Of a stretch of DNA of 64,000 nt, positions 61,927 to 64,000 are shown in pieces (position 1 is the first letter of the stretch; each line of letters begins with the position of its first letter). Both the position numbers and the translations under genes were made by a program. The notes beneath the pieces are model-generated. The model was not told the origin of the DNA and ran no database searches. It worked only from the letters and a program-made list of their open reading frames with translations. Source of the DNA: JACQFK01 sp041482015 (GTDB taxonomy: Bacteria; Planctomycetota; MHYJ01; JACPRB01); the NCBI GenBank assembly GCA_041482015.1, contig JBGPCZ010000002.1:40613-104612 (forward strand), read 5' to 3'.

Positions 61927-64000
61927 TTACTTCGAGGGTTGAGTCCCGCCGTCGATTCGCACGCCCGCGCGATCGCCCGTCATCCGGAAGCCGCGATCGA
62001 CCGTCGCCCCGCGGAGCTTCACCGACGGCGCCCCCGACTCGGGCAGCGCGATCTCCAGCGTGTCGAAGCGGCTCGTGGAGACCGAGACCGGAGCGCCGGC
62101 GATCACCGTTCCGCCTTTGACTTGCAGGTCCTCGAGGACCACGTCCGCGACCTTTCGCAGCTCGAGGACCGGCCCTTTTCCGCTTCCTTCCACTCGCATC
62201 CCGCGCAGGGACAGGTCCTTCACCTCGAGCGCATTGAGGCCCGCGCCGTCCACGAACTGCAGGCGCGCGCCCGGCCCCCAGAGCTCGAGGTGGTCCGACG
62301 ACACCGTGAGCGGCTTGGCGATCCTGTAGGGGTGCACGCCCCACGGGACGAGCACGCGCCCGCCCGTCTTCGCGAGCTGGTCGATCGCCGCTTGGAAGGC
62401 CGCGGAGTCATCGGTCGTTCCGTCGGCCTTCGCGCCGATTGACACCACGTTCACGACGGGCCGTTCCGTGCCCAGCCCCGTGATGCGGCGCGCCATGAAT
62501 TCTCGGATGAGGGGGATGCGCGAGCTCTTGAGAAGCCTCATCGCGGCGGGCAGGTCCGTCTCGGCCAGCTCCTCCGCGGCGTACCACGTGACGAGCGGGA
62601 GGTTCGCATCGCCGGCGTCCTCCGCGTGGCCGACGAGCCCCTCGAGCACGGCGACGCGCCGTTCCGGCGGGAGGCGGCGGATCCCCGCGGCCAGGTAGAG
62701 CCGCACGACGGGGGAAGGGTCGGATGCGGCGAGCCGCGCGAGCTTCGCGGACGTGGCCTCGTCGACCTTCCGGTCCTCGAGCTCCAACTGGATCGTCCAG
62801 GCGCGGACGTCCTCGTCGGGATGGTCGAGCAGCGCGCGCCGCGAGGACGCGTCGAGTCCGCCCGTGACGTGCAGCGCCCAGAGGGCGCGGAGCCGGCGCG
62901 TCGGATCGGGATGATCGCGGAGCATCCTTTGAAGAGCCTCGTGCACCTTGGGCAGGGGCCCCTTTGCGGCCCGCTCCTGGAGCAGCCGCCGCGCGTGGGT
63001 GACGTACCAGTCGTTCTTGTGGAACTGGAGCTTCACGAGCTCGTCGTCGGAAAGGCGGGCGAGGTCCGGACGGGCCGGGGCGGGATTCCCATAGGAGATC
63101 TTGTAGATCCGGCCGCTCCCGCGATCCGGATTGTCGCGCGTGTGACATTCCCCGCGGTCGTACCAGTCGCTGACGAAGACGGAGCCGTCCGGCCCGGTCT
63201 GGAGCAGCAGGGCCAGGAACATCGTGTCGCCCGACAGGAGGAAGTCGGGCCCGTGGGAGGCGGTGAAGCCCGAACCCTTTCGGACCGGGAGGTCGTTGTT
63301 GATGCGGTGGCCGTGCAGGTTGCTCATGAAGATCGAGCCGCGGTATCGATCGGGCCAGTTGTCGCCGAGGTAGACGAGGATGCCGCAATGGGCGGCGCCC
63401 CCGCCGAACGCGTCGTTCCCGAGGCCCAGTCCCTTCCCGCCTCCGAAGTGGAGATGGTCGGCGATCGTCTCGACGCGACGGTAGGCGTAGCGGCTCGACG
63501 GTCGCTCGCGCGACGGCTCGTAGTGGGCGCCCTGGACCAGGTGGAAGAGGTGCGCGTTCACGCAATTCGAAACGATCATCTGGCCGCGCTCGTCGAACGC
63601 GACGCCCCACGGATTGGTCGCGCCGTCGGCGAAGGCCTCGAAGACCCGGCGCGTCGGGTGGTAGCGCCAGACGCCGCCGTCGAAGTGGATGCGCTTGTCG
63701 GGCGGCGTGCCGGGCGGTCCGAGGTCGGAGATCGACGTCCGCCCGTGGCCGCCGTAGAGCCATCCGTCTGGCCCCCACGTGAAGCCGTTGACCACGTTGT
63801 GGCCGCCCTGGCTGCCGAAGCCGTCGAGCAGGATCTCGGGCGGGCCGTCGGGTTTGTCTCCGCCGTCCTTCATGGGGTAGAAGAGGAGGTTCGGCGGCGC
63901 GACGACCCAGACGCCCCCGAAGCCCACTTCGATCCCGGTCGCGAAGGTGAGCCCGTCGCAGAAGACCTTTCGCGTGTCGTAGCGGCCGTCGCCGTCGGTG
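61927..64000 (-). CDS. PVC-type beta-propeller / HEAT / pectate-lyase-like fusion (5' end missing)
   Basis: The 3' 691 codons of a gene whose start lies beyond 64000. The propeller part contains FTWGPDGWLYGGHGR, NPWGVAFDERGQMIVSNCVN and the typical VFVSDWYDRGECHTRDNPDRGSGRIYKI of PVC membrane-bound dehydrogenase domains. HEAT-like helices (RLRALWALHVTGGLDASSRR) follow. The end (VNVVSIGAKADGTTDDSAAFQAAIDQLA) is the start of a right-handed beta-helix of the pectate-lyase-3 type, here only about 150 residues long. A polysaccharide-binding or -cleaving role linked to an oxidoreductase is inferred. No CxxCH is visible in the present part. Confidence 0.9.
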   Translation of the reverse strand, partial: TDGDGRYDTRKVFCDGLTFATGIEVGFGGVWVVAPPNLLFYPMKDGGDKPDGPPEILLDGFGSQGGHNVVNGFTWGPDGWLYGGHGRTSISDLGPPGTPPDKRIHFDGGVWRYHPTRRVFEAFADGATNPWGVAFDERGQMIVSNCVNAHLFHLVQGAHYEPSRERPSSRYAYRRVETIADHLHFGGGKGLGLGNDAFGGGAAHCGILVYLGDNWPDRYRGSIFMSNLHGHRINNDLPVRKGSGFTASHGPDFLLSGDTMFLALLLQTGPDGSVFVSDWYDRGECHTRDNPDRGSGRIYKISYGNPAPARPDLARLSDDELVKLQFHKNDWYVTHARRLLQERAAKGPLPKVHEALQRMLRDHPDPTRRLRALWALHVTGGLDASSRRALLDHPDEDVRAWTIQLELEDRKVDEATSAKLARLAASDPSPVVRLYLAAGIRRLPPERRVAVLEGLVGHAEDAGDANLPLVTWYAAEELAETDLPAAMRLLKSSRIPLIREFMARRITGLGTERPVVNVVSIGAKADGTTDDSAAFQAAIDQLAKTGGRVLVPWGVHPYRIAKPLTVSSDHLELWGPGARLQFVDGAGLNALEVKDLSLRGMRVEGSGKGPVLELRKVADVVLEDLQVKGGTVIAGAPVSVSTSRFDTLEIALPESGAPSVKLRGATVDRGFRMTGDRAGVRIDGGTQPSK

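Overview
The window is GC-rich DNA from a bacterium, most likely a member of the Planctomycetota (PVC group). The lineage-typical markers are four paired gene sets of the 'Planctomycete cytochrome/DUF1549/DUF1553 plus DUF1501' type, two large PVC-type beta-propeller dehydrogenase-like proteins, four Hanks-type Ser/Thr kinases (two beside ECF sigma factors), and an ECF sigma factor fused to a long exported tail. There are no rRNA, tRNA, CRISPR, prophage or transposase genes. Coding density is high, no gap exceeds 300 bp, and many genes overlap by ATGA/GTGA, so this looks like chromosomal backbone rather than an island.

Layout. 1-6928: signalling block with two leftward kinases, then an ECF sigma factor, a predicted anti-sigma/von Willebrand A fusion and a third kinase. 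6930-9528: LapA-like protein, a lipoprotein and aspartate kinase. 9582-17953: an ECF sigma-transglutaminase-discoidin fusion divergent from an IclR regulator that is translationally coupled to a DUF1549/1553 + DUF1501 pair. 17950-25838: housekeeping genes (truD broken by an in-frame TAG, a zincin, a glutaryl-CoA dehydrogenase-like enzyme, a DAHP synthase-prephenate dehydratase fusion, a methyltransferase, rlmI). 25909-31412: a 43-bp perfect palindrome, two small exported proteins, a second DUF1501/DUF1549 pair and a beta-CASP nuclease. 31454-37057: a short operon with an enoyl-CoA hydratase-like protein, then an ECF sigma factor coupled to a TPR kinase. 37067-44666: a 1639-residue redox protein and the helicase HrpB. 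44684-51791: an apparently leaderless small ORF with four consecutive cysteines ahead of an OprO/OprP-like porin, then a double metallo-beta-lactamase lipoprotein, a c-type cytochrome and a double alpha/beta-hydrolase. 51873-61418: a tandem CCxxC metal-binding-like protein, a third DUF1549/DUF1501 pair with a rhodanese, and a fourth pair on the opposite strand. 61482-64000: a small membrane protein and a truncated beta-propeller/pectate-lyase fusion.

Common themes. Much of the coding capacity is exported: heme proteins, Tat-type DUF1501 proteins and hydrolases, consistent with the planctomycete machinery for degrading complex organic matter, while kinases and ECF factors probably sense and regulate it. 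Several genes have a -10-like hexamer 6-8 nt before the start codon, suggesting frequent leaderless transcription. The most distinctive candidate is the tetra-cysteine ORF at 44720-44815, which resembles a cysteine-responsive attenuator in front of a porin. A second is a 25-bp palindrome found once before the ECF gene at 2518 and twice before the DUF1501 gene at 55797. All functional statements rest on reading motifs by eye; no database search was run.
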